Source of the DNA: Salinicoccus sesuvii
Lineage (GTDB): Bacteria; Bacillota; Bacilli; Staphylococcales; Salinicoccaceae
Direction of reading: 5' to 3'
DNA: 64,000 nt
NCBI RefSeq assembly: GCF_042648145.1
Contig: NZ_JBHRWV010000007.1
Span: forward strand, 186,001 to 250,000
Part shown: positions 50,349-59,782 of the stretch, piece after piece
How positions within the stretch are numbered: position 1 is the stretch's first letter
How the letters are laid out: the number at the start of each line of letters is the position of its first letter
The notes under the pieces: generated by a model
The model's input: the letters and a program-made list of their open reading frames with translations, nothing else
Databases searched by the model: none
Told to the model about the DNA's origin: nothing
Program-made: the position numbers and the translations under genes

Positions 50349-52628
50349 TTATACAAGTATTTTTTCGTCGTCTTTCTTTCTCTCTTCGTAAACAACCAGG
50401 CTACCTTCTGATTTTCTAAACTGGCGCTTCTTCAATATCCCCCACAGCTGTAGTGCAATGAAGAGCGATGAATAGATACCGCTCACGAGACCGATGAGCA
50501 ATGCAATCGAGAAGTTCAGTATGGCAGTGCTGCCCATAAACACAAGCAACAGAACGACGATGATGACCGTCAGTACCGTGTTGACCGAGCGGGTCAAGGT
50601 CTGTTTGAGGGAACGGTTGATGATCGTATCAATTTCCGATTCCTCATGGATTATTCGAACCTTTCTCAAGTTCTCCCTCACCCGATCGAATGTGACGATG
50701 GTATCGTTAATCGAGTAACCAACGATAGTCAGTGCAGCGGCGATGAAAGTGATGTCCACTTCCAACCTGAATATAGAGAACAGGGCAATCATGATGAATG
50801 CATCATGGATCAAGGCTAATACGCTTGGTAGCGCCATGCGCCACTCGAAGCGAATGGAAGCATATACGATGATACCGAGTGATGCGATGGCGAGCGCAAT
50901 CATAGCATTTCTTGCAAGCTCGCGGCCAACTACAGGACTCACCGTACTGATTGCCGGCTGAGTGCCGAACTGTTCTTCGAAAGTACCTTGCATCTCTGTC
51001 ACGGCTTCTTGTGGTAAATCTTCAGTATAACGCGCGACCACCATATCCTCCCCTGAAGTTGTGATGCTGTCAGGCGGAATGTCCATGGCAACCAGTTCTT
51101 CTTCGACTTGCTCTACTGTTGCTTGGCCATCTGTTTGGATATCTGCTCTTGTACCGGATGTAAAGTCGATACCCAAATTCAATCTGAATATGGACAGAAC
51201 AACAAGTCCAGCCAAGATGAGTACAAGACTTAATGCAAAGAATTTTCTTGCGTGACCAACGAAATCCAGTTTGTCCCACGGGGTTGATAGATGTTCAATG
51301 TCCTTGCCTTCATTGATATTGAACCTGTCGGACTCCTTCACACCAAACCAGCTGAGTCGTTTATTAAAGAAGTTTGATCTAATGAGTAATGAGAGTATGA
51401 TGCGTGTTAGGAACACAGCGGTGATGAAACTCATCAGTATGGACAAAATCAGCATAGTCGCGAAACCTTTGACACTGCTTGTGCCGAAGATGAATAGTAC
51501 AATGCCGGCGATCATCGTTGTGATATTCGCATCGATGATGGTCCAAAGCGATGCGGCGGATGCCCGTTTGTAGGCTTGCTTTAAGTTTCTACCGATTCGG
51601 AGTTCATCCTTTATGCGTTCGTACATGATGATATTGGCATCGACTGCCATCCCGACTCCGAGAATCAGGGCTGCGATACCAGGTAAAGTAAGAACCCCGC
51701 TGATCATATTGAAACCAAGAATCGTCAAGTAGATGTATGTGGTCAACGTAATTGTTGCTACAAGTCCAGGTAATCTATAGAAGACAATCATGAATATGAA
51801 TACCAATGCAACACCAATCAGACCGGCAGTGACCGTCTCATCGAGTGCTTGTGCACCAAACTGAGCGCCCACCGAGTTGGAGTATATTTCAGTCAGTCTA
51901 ACTGGCAGTGCGCCGGAATTAAGAAGTGCCGAAATATTTTGTGCACGCTCGAGCCCATCCTCTCCGTTAAAACCACCGGAGATCATGACGTCTGACGAAT
52001 TAATTGGCCCCGAAACACTCGGAGCAGATATGAATTTCGGGTCTTCCTTTTGAATTTCCGCTTCAAAGCTGTCTTCGCCTTCCTCGAAATCCATCCATAT
52101 GACCATTAGATTCTCACCAATCGGCCGTTGTGAAATCTCCTCGGTAATATCACGGAACTTACTCGGATCTTTCAGTTGCAGAGAGACCATCGGCTGACCT
52201 CTCTCGTCGAAGTTCTGGCTGGCACCACCCTGCACCAGATCACCGCCGGATAGGAGGACGTTATCATCGACATCCCGTATCGTCAGTTCAGCTTGAGTAC
52301 TGAGTAGCTCGCGGGCTTGGTTCTGATCGTCAACCCCGGCAAGCTGGACGCGGATCCTGTTATTTTCCTCTATTTGTATATTCGGTTCGGAGACACCGAG
52401 TACATTGACCCTTGAATCTAGTGTCTGTGCGGTACTCCGTACTGCGGAGTCATCGATCTGGTCGCCTTCATCAAGTGGCTCAACCTGGTACAGTACTTCA
52501 AACCCACCTTGCAGGTCCAGTCCGAGATTGACGTCTTTGACAAGATCCTTTGCCGTCAGACCGACAGCCGTCAATATGCCGATAACCAGCAAAATGGTGA
52601 TAATGATTCTACTCTTTTCTACTTTCAA
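50349..52628 (-). CDS. secDF: Fused SecDF protein-export membrane component
   Basis: 759 residues. SecD and SecF are fused into one chain, the Bacillus/Staphylococcus form: SecD part with LGLDLQGGFEV and GVGMAVDANIIMYERIKDE; SecF part with LGIDFTSGT and VGYSINDTIVTFDRVREN. About twelve membrane helices and two large external domains. It uses the proton gradient to aid the late steps of Sec export. Start TTG with GAGGTG 8 bases upstream. Confidence 0.97.
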   Translation of the reverse strand: MKVEKSRIIITILLVIGILTAVGLTAKDLVKDVNLGLDLQGGFEVLYQVEPLDEGDQIDDSAVRSTAQTLDSRVNVLGVSEPNIQIEENNRIRVQLAGVDDQNQARELLSTQAELTIRDVDDNVLLSGGDLVQGGASQNFDERGQPMVSLQLKDPSKFRDITEEISQRPIGENLMVIWMDFEEGEDSFEAEIQKEDPKFISAPSVSGPINSSDVMISGGFNGEDGLERAQNISALLNSGALPVRLTEIYSNSVGAQFGAQALDETVTAGLIGVALVFIFMIVFYRLPGLVATITLTTYIYLTILGFNMISGVLTLPGIAALILGVGMAVDANIIMYERIKDELRIGRNLKQAYKRASAASLWTIIDANITTMIAGIVLFIFGTSSVKGFATMLILSILMSFITAVFLTRIILSLLIRSNFFNKRLSWFGVKESDRFNINEGKDIEHLSTPWDKLDFVGHARKFFALSLVLILAGLVVLSIFRLNLGIDFTSGTRADIQTDGQATVEQVEEELVAMDIPPDSITTSGEDMVVARYTEDLPQEAVTEMQGTFEEQFGTQPAISTVSPVVGRELARNAMIALAIASLGIIVYASIRFEWRMALPSVLALIHDAFIMIALFSIFRLEVDITFIAAALTIVGYSINDTIVTFDRVRENLRKVRIIHEESEIDTIINRSLKQTLTRSVNTVLTVIIVVLLLVFMGSTAILNFSIALLIGLVSGIYSSLFIALQLWGILKKRQFRKSEGSLVVYEERKKDDEKILV

Positions 52629-52700
52629 AAAAACACACCTCGATTATTTTGGAAATCCTCAACGTTTCAATTATAACTGTTGACACGATAAATTAAAATT

Positions 52701-52730
52701 AAAAAAAGAGCCGACTCATGGAGTCAGCTC
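52701..52730 (-). terminator. yajC terminator
   Basis: A 10-bp stem GAGCTGACTC / GAGTCGGCTC (one T-G pair, loop 3) followed by seven U on the minus strand. It separates yajC from secDF, which may use the TATAAT-like element near 52668-52680. Confidence 0.92.
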
Positions 52731-52739
52731 TCTGCACTA

Positions 52740-53003
52740 CTATTTTACGATTTCCTTGAGCGCGACACGCTCAAATTTAAGTACTGCACTGCCGGCTGCA
52801 TCTGTACGGATGTACATATGTTTCTGGTCGAAAGACTCAACAGTTCCATGTAGTCCACCGATTGTGATGATTTCATCACCCTTTTGCATGTTCGCCTGCA
52901 TATCTTGTATGTTCTTCTGTTTCTTTTGTGCCGGACGAATCATCAAAAAGTACATTACTAGAATGATTACCAGAAACGGCAGGATACCTACGATAAATTC
53001 CAT
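52740..53003 (-). CDS. yajC: Preprotein translocase subunit YajC
   Basis: 87 residues: one membrane helix, MIRPAQKKQKN, then a small soluble domain with KGDEIITIGGLHGTV. Accessory subunit of the SecDF complex. Ribosome site GAGGAG. Ends the ruvBA-queA-tgt-yajC group. Confidence 0.97.
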   Translation of the reverse strand: MEFIVGILPFLVIILVMYFLMIRPAQKKQKNIQDMQANMQKGDEIITIGGLHGTVESFDQKHMYIRTDAAGSAVLKFERVALKEIVK

Positions 53004-53022
53004 CTAAAAATCTTCTCCTCTA

Positions 53023-54168
53023 TTAGAAATTTTTCGGATTTTCAACATTCAATCCGTAGGATTCGAAAAATGCTTCTTTAAAATCCATTAACTGATCATT
53101 TAAAATCGCAGTTCGAATATCTTCCATCAATTTTAGCAGAAAATATAGGTTATGGTAAGTGGTAAGTCTCAAACCGAGAATTTCATCTGTTTTAAACAGA
53201 TGGCGCAAGTAGGCCTTTGTATAATTGCGGCATGTGTAGCAGTCACATGCTGGATCAAGTGGTGTGAAGTCACGTTCAAATTTCTTGTTTTTAACAACGA
53301 CGCGCCCCTTTGAAGTCATCGTTGTGCCGTTTCTTGCGATACGAGTCGGCAATACGCAGTCGAACATGTCGACACCGCGAATGACACCTTCAATCAATGC
53401 ATCGGGCGAACCGACACCCATCAGATAGCGCGGTTTGTCTTCAGGAAGGTAGGGAATCGTCTCTTCAAGTACACGGTACATGATTGGTTTCGGCTCGCCG
53501 ACAGACAGTCCGCCGATGGAATATCCAGGGAAATCCATAGAGACGAGATCCTTAGCACTCTGCGCCCTGAGGTCCTTATATTCGCCACCTTGTACGATAC
53601 CAAACAGCGCCTGATGTTTATCATGACCACTTTTGACGTGATGCTCAAGGCAACGTTCCGCCCAGCGGGTTGTCCGCTCGATTGAATCCTTGACGTATTT
53701 CTTCTCAGCAGGAAATGGTGGACATTCGTCGAACGCCATCATGATATCGGATCCGAGATCATGTTGTATATCCATTGCCTTCTCCGGGCTCAAGAACAGT
53801 TTGGACCCATCGAGATGGCTTCTGAAATGGACACCTTCCTCTTCGATTTTCCGCCTATCACTGAGACTGAAGACCTGGAAGCCACCGGAATCGGTCAGAA
53901 TCGGCTTATCCCAGTTCATGAACTTGTGAAGTCCGCCTGCCTCCCTAATGATGTCACTGCCCGGTCTTAACCAGAGGTGGTAGGTATTGCTTAAAATGAT
54001 CTGGCTGCCGATATCCGCCAGTTCTTCAGGCGTCATCGTTTTGACTGTCGCCAATGTACCAACAGGCATAAAGATAGGTGTATCGATTGTGCCATGCGGT
54101 GTATGGAGCTTGCCGATACGTGCGCCTGTCTGTTTGCATGTCTTTATGTGTTCATATCTGATTGCCAT
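53023..54168 (-). CDS. tgt: Queuine tRNA-ribosyltransferase
   Basis: 381 residues. LTDSGGFQVFSL (active Asp), GIVQGGEYKDLR, GGLSVGEPK, and zinc ligands in CDCYTC...H. Exchanges guanine 34 for preQ1 in tRNA. Directly after queA. Confidence 0.98.
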   Translation of the reverse strand: MAIRYEHIKTCKQTGARIGKLHTPHGTIDTPIFMPVGTLATVKTMTPEELADIGSQIILSNTYHLWLRPGSDIIREAGGLHKFMNWDKPILTDSGGFQVFSLSDRRKIEEEGVHFRSHLDGSKLFLSPEKAMDIQHDLGSDIMMAFDECPPFPAEKKYVKDSIERTTRWAERCLEHHVKSGHDKHQALFGIVQGGEYKDLRAQSAKDLVSMDFPGYSIGGLSVGEPKPIMYRVLEETIPYLPEDKPRYLMGVGSPDALIEGVIRGVDMFDCVLPTRIARNGTTMTSKGRVVVKNKKFERDFTPLDPACDCYTCRNYTKAYLRHLFKTDEILGLRLTTYHNLYFLLKLMEDIRTAILNDQLMDFKEAFFESYGLNVENPKNF

Positions 54169-55203
54169 CTATTCTTCATCCTCATATATAATCATTGCAT
54201 CTCCAAAGCTGAAGAAGCGGTACTCTTCACTAATCGCATGACGATAGGCGCTCATAATCGTCTCCTTATCGCTGAATGCACTGACAAGCATCATCAGCGA
54301 TGACTTCGGCAGATGGAAATTCGTGATCAGCGCATCAATTGCCTGATATTTGAAGCCCGGATAGATGAATATGTCTGTAAATCCACTTGCTTCGACGAAT
54401 TCACCGTGATCTCGCATGATCGTTTCAAGTGTTCGTGTACTCGTTGTGCCTACACTGACTACCTTTCTCCCGTTGTCTTTGACGGTGTTGAGTGTCGATG
54501 CAGTCTCTTCGGTCATGATATAAAACTCCGAGTGCATGCGGTGGTCTTCAATATTATCTTCACTGACTGGACGGAATGTGCCGAGGCCGACATGAAGGGT
54601 GATATAAGTGATATGTACACCCTTCTGCCTGATTTCATCAAGCAGTGCTTCTGTAAAGTGAAGACCTGCTGTCGGTGCTGCTGCCGATCCTGTATGTTTA
54701 GCGTATACTGTCTGGTACCGATCCTTGTCATCAAGCGTCTCTTTGATATAGGGTGGCAAAGGCATCTCACCAAGTTCATCCAATACATTTTCAAGGAGTC
54801 CGTCGTGATGGAGGGAAACGTGCCTGATACCTTCATCAAATGTGTCTGTACATACCGCTTTTAAGAGACCGTTGCCGAAGTCGATTTCGGTCCCCGGCTT
54901 AACGCGTTTTGCGGGACGGATCAGCACTTCGTAACCACCTTCGATTGGTTTGAGTAATAGCATTTCTATTTTGGCACCTGTATCTTCTTTCACACCAAAA
55001 AGCCTCGCAGGCAGTACTTTCGTATCGTTCAGTACGAGTGCATCACCCGGATTGAGGTAAGCTGTTATATTTTCAAATTTTGTATCAGACACGCTGCCTG
55101 TACGCTTATTGAGCGCAAGCAACCTGCTTTCTGCCCGCTCCCGAAGCGGCGTCTGTGCAATCAGGGATTCAGGCAGATCGAAATCAAATTCTTCGAGTTT
55201 CAA
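54169..55203 (-). CDS. queA: S-adenosylmethionine:tRNA ribosyltransferase-isomerase
   Basis: 344 residues. Start FDFDLPESLIAQTPL, DALVLNDTKVLPARL, GSAAAPTAGLHFT and TNFHLPKSSLMMLVSAF. Adds the epoxycyclopentane ring to preQ1-tRNA using SAM; the step after Tgt. Two bases after ruvB. Confidence 0.98.
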   Translation of the reverse strand: MKLEEFDFDLPESLIAQTPLRERAESRLLALNKRTGSVSDTKFENITAYLNPGDALVLNDTKVLPARLFGVKEDTGAKIEMLLLKPIEGGYEVLIRPAKRVKPGTEIDFGNGLLKAVCTDTFDEGIRHVSLHHDGLLENVLDELGEMPLPPYIKETLDDKDRYQTVYAKHTGSAAAPTAGLHFTEALLDEIRQKGVHITYITLHVGLGTFRPVSEDNIEDHRMHSEFYIMTEETASTLNTVKDNGRKVVSVGTTSTRTLETIMRDHGEFVEASGFTDIFIYPGFKYQAIDALITNFHLPKSSLMMLVSAFSDKETIMSAYRHAISEEYRFFSFGDAMIIYEDEE

Positions 55204-55205
55204 AA

Positions 55206-56225
55206 CTATTCCTCATTTCTAAATATATCAATGTCTGGGTCACCGTTGAAGTAGTCATAGCTCTTCGCCGTCGCTTTTCTTCCTCTCGGTGTCCGTTCAA
55301 GAAATCCTTGCTGAATGAGATACGGTTCATAGACGTCAAGTAGTGTAATTACTTCTTCACCAATCGAAACAGCAACCGTTTCAAGACCTACTGGTCCCCC
55401 ATTATACGTATTGATGATTGTATTCATAATTTTATGGTCAATCGGGTCCAGTCCGCTCGGATCGACCTCGAGTACCTTCAAGGCATGATTGGTCGTCTCG
55501 AGCGTAATGGATGATTCCTTCTTTACGATGGAGAAGTCCCGAACACGTCTGAGGAGACGGTTGGCAATACGCGGGGTACCGCGTGAACGGCGAGCAAGTT
55601 CCCTTGCACTATCAGGGTCGACTGACACTTCAAAAATATCCGCAGTACGATTGACAATAGTGATTAGGCTCTCGAGATCATAGTACTGGAGTCTCAGCTG
55701 CACGCCAAATCGGTCCCTAAGCGGCGCAGAAAGACTGCCGAATCGGGTTGTTGCACCAACCAGAGTAAAGGGTGGCAGATCGATGCGGATGTTTCTTGCT
55801 TCCTCTCCCTTACCGATGACTACATCAAGGAAGAAATCCTCCATTGCCGAGTACAATATTTCTTCCACTGCACGGGGGAGACGATGGATTTCATCAATGA
55901 ATAGCACATCCCCAGCTTCAAGACCTGAGAGAATGGCTGCCAAATCGCCGGCGCGTTCGATGGCAGGACCTGACGTTGTCCGCATGTTTACACCAAGCTC
56001 ATTGGCAATGATATTGGAGAGGGTGGTCTTACCGAGTCCGGGCGGGCCATGCAAAATGACATGATCGAGCGCCTCTTCTCTGATACGTGCAGCTTCTATG
56101 AAAATGGTCAAGTTATCTTTCAGGGTCTGCTGACCGATGTACTGGTTCAAAAATTCCGGACGCAGTGACATCTCCATATTCTCTTCATAGGGCTGTTTTT
56201 CTTCGTCTAAAATGCGATCATCCAT
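55206..56225 (-). CDS. ruvB: Holliday junction branch migration ATPase RuvB
   Basis: 339 residues. Walker A GPPGLGKTTL, Walker B FIDEIHRL, sensor GATTRFGSLSAPLRDRFG, C-terminal winged helix FLERTPRGRKAT. Motor of the RuvAB complex; 12 bases after ruvA. Confidence 0.98.
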   Translation of the reverse strand: MDDRILDEEKQPYEENMEMSLRPEFLNQYIGQQTLKDNLTIFIEAARIREEALDHVILHGPPGLGKTTLSNIIANELGVNMRTTSGPAIERAGDLAAILSGLEAGDVLFIDEIHRLPRAVEEILYSAMEDFFLDVVIGKGEEARNIRIDLPPFTLVGATTRFGSLSAPLRDRFGVQLRLQYYDLESLITIVNRTADIFEVSVDPDSARELARRSRGTPRIANRLLRRVRDFSIVKKESSITLETTNHALKVLEVDPSGLDPIDHKIMNTIINTYNGGPVGLETVAVSIGEEVITLLDVYEPYLIQQGFLERTPRGRKATAKSYDYFNGDPDIDIFRNEE

Positions 56226-56237
56226 AATAGCACCTCA

Positions 56238-56825
56238 TTACTGAACTAAATATTTCAATCCGAGCTTAACAGCAGCATCCACTGATTCGAAAGATTCTTT
56301 GCCAAGCTGCTTCTCTATACGTTTCAATTCACGACTGCTGTAGCCGAGTGCCTCAAGTGCAAGCATCGCTTCGCTGATGAAGTGGTTATTGTCGTTTTGC
56401 ACCGGCGTGTGCGATGTGATATCCACAGCGCCAAGCCTACCCTTCAAGTCGAGAATGATTTGGCTGGCTGTTTTCTTTCCAACACCCGGGAATTTCTGCA
56501 TGAATTTTTCATCTTCTGCTTCGATGGCACCGATGATTTCAGACGGTGTTGCTGCTGCTAAGATGGCAAGGGCACTCTTTGGCCCAATACCTGTGACTTG
56601 AAGCAGAGACTTGAACAAAGTCTTCTCGTCCTTGTTTCTGAAACCATATAATGTGTGGCTATCCTCCCTCACGATGAGTTCGGTATACACTTTTATCTGC
56701 TGTTCATTTTCGCGTTCAAAACGAAACGGGTTCGGCACCATAAGCAGGTAGCCGACCCCATTTGATTCCACAGTGATATACTGTGGCTCTACTTCTTTCA
56801 ATACACCGATAATATACTGATACAT
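56238..56825 (-). CDS. ruvA: Holliday junction branch migration protein RuvA
   Basis: 195 residues. N-terminal OB domain (MYQYIIGVLKEVEPQYITVE), two helix-hairpin-helix motifs (QVTGIGPKSALAIL and FPGVGKKTASQIILDL) and the small RuvB-binding C-terminal domain. Binds the four-way junction. Confidence 0.97.
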   Translation of the reverse strand: MYQYIIGVLKEVEPQYITVESNGVGYLLMVPNPFRFERENEQQIKVYTELIVREDSHTLYGFRNKDEKTLFKSLLQVTGIGPKSALAILAAATPSEIIGAIEAEDEKFMQKFPGVGKKTASQIILDLKGRLGAVDITSHTPVQNDNNHFISEAMLALEALGYSSRELKRIEKQLGKESFESVDAAVKLGLKYLVQ

Positions 56826-56835
56826 CCAATCACCA

Positions 56836-58116
56836 TCATTCTACGAATTCAAATTCTCCACCAAGTATTCTTACAGTGTCGCCTGTTTGTATGCCGCGAT
56901 CACGAAGCGCATCATCAATGCCCATGGAGCGCATCTGTCTGGCAAACCTTCTAATGGCAGCTTCTCTGTTGAAATCCGTCATCTTAAACATGCGCTCTAT
57001 GGCTTCACCTGTGACAACAAATGCGCCATCATCGTCTCTTGAAATCTTGAAAGCATCTGGGTCTTTCTCGTACCGATACATGACACGATGGTCTGTTTCT
57101 TCGATGATTTCTTCAGTTTCTGGTGTTTCTTCAAGCAGATCCGCCACGCGATATAGTACTGTATCCAAGTTCTGACGAGTGGCTGCCGAAATCTCGTGGA
57201 TTTCCTTGTCCTCGCCAATTGCACTTTTAAATTGTTCAAAGATTTCATTATCCTCGACCAAATCGACTTTGTTGAGCACAATAATCTCAGGACGTTTCAG
57301 CAGACTTTCATTATAAAGTCTCATCTCTTCGCGGATGATTCTGTAGTCTTCAATTGGATCACGGCCTTCTAGTCCGCTGATGTCAATAACATGAACAATG
57401 ACCTTCGTGCGTTCTACATGGCGCAGGAATTGATGACCAAGACCCGTCCCTTCCGACGCGCCCTCAATCAGTCCTGGAAGATCCGCCATGACGAATGAAC
57501 GGCCATCTCCAGTCTGTACAACACCGAGATTCGGTTTAATTGTTGTAAACGGATAATCTCCGGTCTTCGCTTTCGCTTTTGATACTGCACTCAATATTGT
57601 TGATTTGCCGACACTTGGGAAGCCGACAAGGCCGACATCCGCAAGCAGTTTGAGCTCCATTGTTACTTCGAATTCCTCACCTGGTTCGCCATTTTCAGCG
57701 AAGTCCGGGGCTGGATTACGTGATGATGCAAATCTGGAATTTCCACGTCCCCCACGGCCACCTTTGGCGATGACCATCTGTGCACCATGATGCACAAGAT
57801 CAGCGAGTGTTTCCTCAGTATCTTTGCGCTTTACGATCGTACCAGGTGGCACTTTAAGTACGAGTGGCTCACTGTTCCTACCGTGCGCATTCGCGCTCAT
57901 ACCATTTTGCCCATGCTTGGCCTTGAAGTGGCGCTGATAGCGGAAGTCCATTAGTGTTCTCAGTCCCTCATCGACTTCGAAAATAATATCCGCACCGTTG
58001 CCGCCATCGCCGCCAGCCGGACCACCAAGTGGTACATACTTTTCTCTTCTGTAAGCAACAATGCCGTTGCCGCCATTACCGGCTTTCAAGTATATGTCTA
58101 CCTGATCTATAAACAT
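56836..58116 (-). CDS. obgE: GTPase ObgE/CgtA
   Basis: 426 residues. Glycine-rich Obg fold (AGNGGNGIVAYRREKYVPLGGPAGGDGGNG region), G domain with GFPSVGKSTI, DLPGLIEGA and NKVDL, and the C-terminal OCT domain ending RILGGEFEFVE. Involved in 50S maturation and stringent control. The ATG at 58116 (AGAGGTGAG ribosome site) is the family start; an upstream ATG 13 codons away lies over the promoter -10. Confidence 0.97.
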   Translation of the reverse strand: MFIDQVDIYLKAGNGGNGIVAYRREKYVPLGGPAGGDGGNGADIIFEVDEGLRTLMDFRYQRHFKAKHGQNGMSANAHGRNSEPLVLKVPPGTIVKRKDTEETLADLVHHGAQMVIAKGGRGGRGNSRFASSRNPAPDFAENGEPGEEFEVTMELKLLADVGLVGFPSVGKSTILSAVSKAKAKTGDYPFTTIKPNLGVVQTGDGRSFVMADLPGLIEGASEGTGLGHQFLRHVERTKVIVHVIDISGLEGRDPIEDYRIIREEMRLYNESLLKRPEIIVLNKVDLVEDNEIFEQFKSAIGEDKEIHEISAATRQNLDTVLYRVADLLEETPETEEIIEETDHRVMYRYEKDPDAFKISRDDDGAFVVTGEAIERMFKMTDFNREAAIRRFARQMRSMGIDDALRDRGIQTGDTVRILGGEFEFVE

Positions 58117-58138
58117 CGTCTCACCTCTATCCTCTAAT

Positions 58139-58147
58139 ATTATAGCA
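58139..58147 (-). promoter_or_regulatory. obgE promoter (extended -10)
   Basis: TGC-TATAAT on the minus strand, a perfect extended -10 element; the -35 is poor. Confidence 0.75.
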
Positions 58148-58170
58148 TAATCCATTTATCCTATTTAATG

Positions 58171-58198
58171 AAAAAGGACACCAGCTTTGCTGATGTCC
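58171..58198 (-). terminator. Terminator of the L21-Prp-L27 operon
   Basis: A 10-bp stem GGACATCAGC / GCTGGTGTCC (loop 3) followed by TTTTTC on the minus strand, after rpmA. Confidence 0.92.
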
Positions 58199-58208
58199 AC
58201 TCAATTCT

Positions 58209-58493
58209 TTATTTTGCTTCCTTGTATACAGAAACGCGTTTCTTGTCGCGACCGATGCGCTCGTATTTTACAACGCCGTCGATTTTAGCGAAAAGTGTGT
58301 CGTCTCCTCCACGTCCAACGTTCTCACCTGGGTGGATCTTAGTACCACGCTGACGGAAAAGAATAGATCCGCCTGTAACGTACTGACCATCCTGCCTTTT
58401 AGCACCAAGACGTTTGGAGATGGAATCACGGCCGTTTTTAGTTGAGCCTACACCTTTTTTGGATGCGAAAAATTGAAGATTCAGTTTAAGCAT
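58209..58493 (-). CDS. rpmA: Large ribosomal subunit protein bL27
   Basis: 94 residues. The N-terminal extension MLKLNLQFFASKKG carries the cleavage site LQFF-A that the Prp protease must cut before L27 can work at the peptidyl-transferase centre; this is the Firmicutes form. Body: GSTKNGRDS, GGSILFRQRGTK. The ATG at 58493 is preferred over a GTG three codons upstream on spacing from GAGGTG. Confidence 0.98.
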   Translation of the reverse strand: MLKLNLQFFASKKGVGSTKNGRDSISKRLGAKRQDGQYVTGGSILFRQRGTKIHPGENVGRGGDDTLFAKIDGVVKYERIGRDKKRVSVYKEAK

Positions 58494-58503
58494 TGCTTTC
58501 ACC

Positions 58504-58824
58504 TCACTTGAAATTTAATTGAATATGTTCGCCATATTCTTCTTCTATCGTCTTTAATGAAATAATCATACCTTCAAGCAGTATCTGCATTTTTTCATTA
58601 TCCGGATCATCCGCTTTGAATCGAAGTACACCGGATTCTTCATCCATTTCAAGTGCCGGGTTAGATCCGGTCATATTCAAAATGGCATTTACAGAACCGA
58701 AAACGACTGCTGAGGCTCCAGCACAGACAATGTCTCTACCATATTCATCGAACATGGCGTGACCTTCCATCCAAAAGGATGTCACTTGTCCTTTATCGTT
58801 TATATTGAATTGAACATTAATCAT
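58504..58824 (-). CDS. prp: Ribosomal-processing cysteine protease Prp
   Basis: 106 residues. Catalytic His in MEGHAMFDEYG and Cys in DIVCAGASAVVFGSVNA. It removes the L27 N-terminal extension; the substrate site is encoded by the next gene. Overlaps rplU by one base. Confidence 0.97.
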   Translation of the reverse strand: MINVQFNINDKGQVTSFWMEGHAMFDEYGRDIVCAGASAVVFGSVNAILNMTGSNPALEMDEESGVLRFKADDPDNEKMQILLEGMIISLKTIEEEYGEHIQLNFK

Positions 58825-59132
58825 TACGCGTTAATCTTTCCAACTGTCAGCTTTGTATAAGGCTGACGGTGACCTTGTTTACGCTTGTAGTTCTTTCTAC
58901 GCTTGAATTTCACTACATCGATTTTCTTGCCGCGGCCGTGCTTTTCAACTGTAGCGGATACAGTTGCACCTTCAACTGTAGGTACACCGACTTTGACGGA
59001 TTCTCCACCTACGAAGAGTACTTTATCAAAAGTGAAGTCTTCTCCAGCTTCTACGCTTAGCTTTTCAACATAGATTGTCTGACCTTCTTCAACTCTGATC
59101 TGTTTACCACCTGTTTCGATAATTGCAAACAT
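58824..59132 (-). CDS. rplU: Large ribosomal subunit protein bL21
   Basis: 102 residues starting MFAIIETGGKQIRVEEGQ; C-terminal KFKRRKNYKRKQGHRQPYT binds 23S rRNA. AGGAGGTG lies before the ATG at 59132; a longer reading upstream covers the leader RNA and is rejected. Confidence 0.98.
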   Translation of the reverse strand: MFAIIETGGKQIRVEEGQTIYVEKLSVEAGEDFTFDKVLFVGGESVKVGVPTVEGATVSATVEKHGRGKKIDVVKFKRRKNYKRKQGHRQPYTKLTVGKINA

Positions 59133-59231
59133 ACTTACACCTCCTAATATAAAATAAGACACGCCATCTACAGGTGGATTTGCATCACTTTAACCTGTAA
59201 TTGAGCGGTTGATGTCTACATTATCACCAAC
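59133..59231 (-). ncRNA. Ribosomal protein L21 leader
   Basis: The 5' leader between promoter and rplU holds an ACAGGT...ACCTGT stem around a TGATGCAAATCC loop and outer pairing of AGACATC with GCGTGTCT. Structured L21 leaders at this place are known in Firmicutes and are thought to mediate autoregulation; identity is by position and structure only. Confidence 0.68.
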
Positions 59232-59237
59232 TATTGC

Positions 59238-59266
59238 ATTATATCAGCGCACATGATTAGTGTCAA
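59238..59266 (-). promoter_or_regulatory. rplU promoter (consensus)
   Basis: A perfect consensus TTGACA (59261-59266), 17-base spacer and TATAAT (59238-59243) on the minus strand, overlapping the mreD stop codon. Confidence 0.95.
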
Positions 59267-59781
59267 TGTTTTGGAAGTATCTCTTTTCTTACCCTAGAAA
59301 CTTTCAAAGCGATGACGAATATAACTATGAACAGAAGTGCATTCAGTAGCAGACTGGGTGCCGCACGCAGTGCCAGATAATCAAATATCGGCTTATCTAC
59401 AAGACCAAGAATACTGTAGAGCAGATAGATGTATATATCGTAGAGCAGCGTAAGCAGCAATACGACGAATGCCATGGCCACAAAGTCTTTGTAGAACACA
59501 CGAAATGCGGTGTGCATGAACAGAACAAAGGCGACCATGCCAAAAGCATGGATACCATATACCGAACCTATGTAAAGGTCTAGCATCACACCGAAAACAA
59601 CTGCGAACAATATGCTCATTCTATACCCTGTGTAGATCGACAGTAACAGAATGAACATCAGAAGCGCACGCGGGACGAAGTAGACTTCAACTTCGTTTAA
59701 CGTAATCGGACTGAACCTTGCAAATGCAAAGTCCAGGTACATGAGCACGAAAGAGACGAGAAATGTAATGATTACTCTCAT
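59263..59781 (-). CDS. mreD: Rod-shape determining membrane protein MreD
   Basis: 172 residues with about five hydrophobic segments and the typical short length. MreD partners MreC in positioning wall synthesis. In cocci these genes are kept without mreB and have lesser roles. The ATG at 59781 with AGGAG is the family start, one base after the mreC stop; the longer upstream reading overlaps mreC. Confidence 0.9.
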   Translation of the reverse strand: MRVIITFLVSFVLMYLDFAFARFSPITLNEVEVYFVPRALLMFILLLSIYTGYRMSILFAVVFGVMLDLYIGSVYGIHAFGMVAFVLFMHTAFRVFYKDFVAMAFVVLLLTLLYDIYIYLLYSILGLVDKPIFDYLALRAAPSLLLNALLFIVIFVIALKVSRVRKEILPKH

Positions 59782-59782
59782 G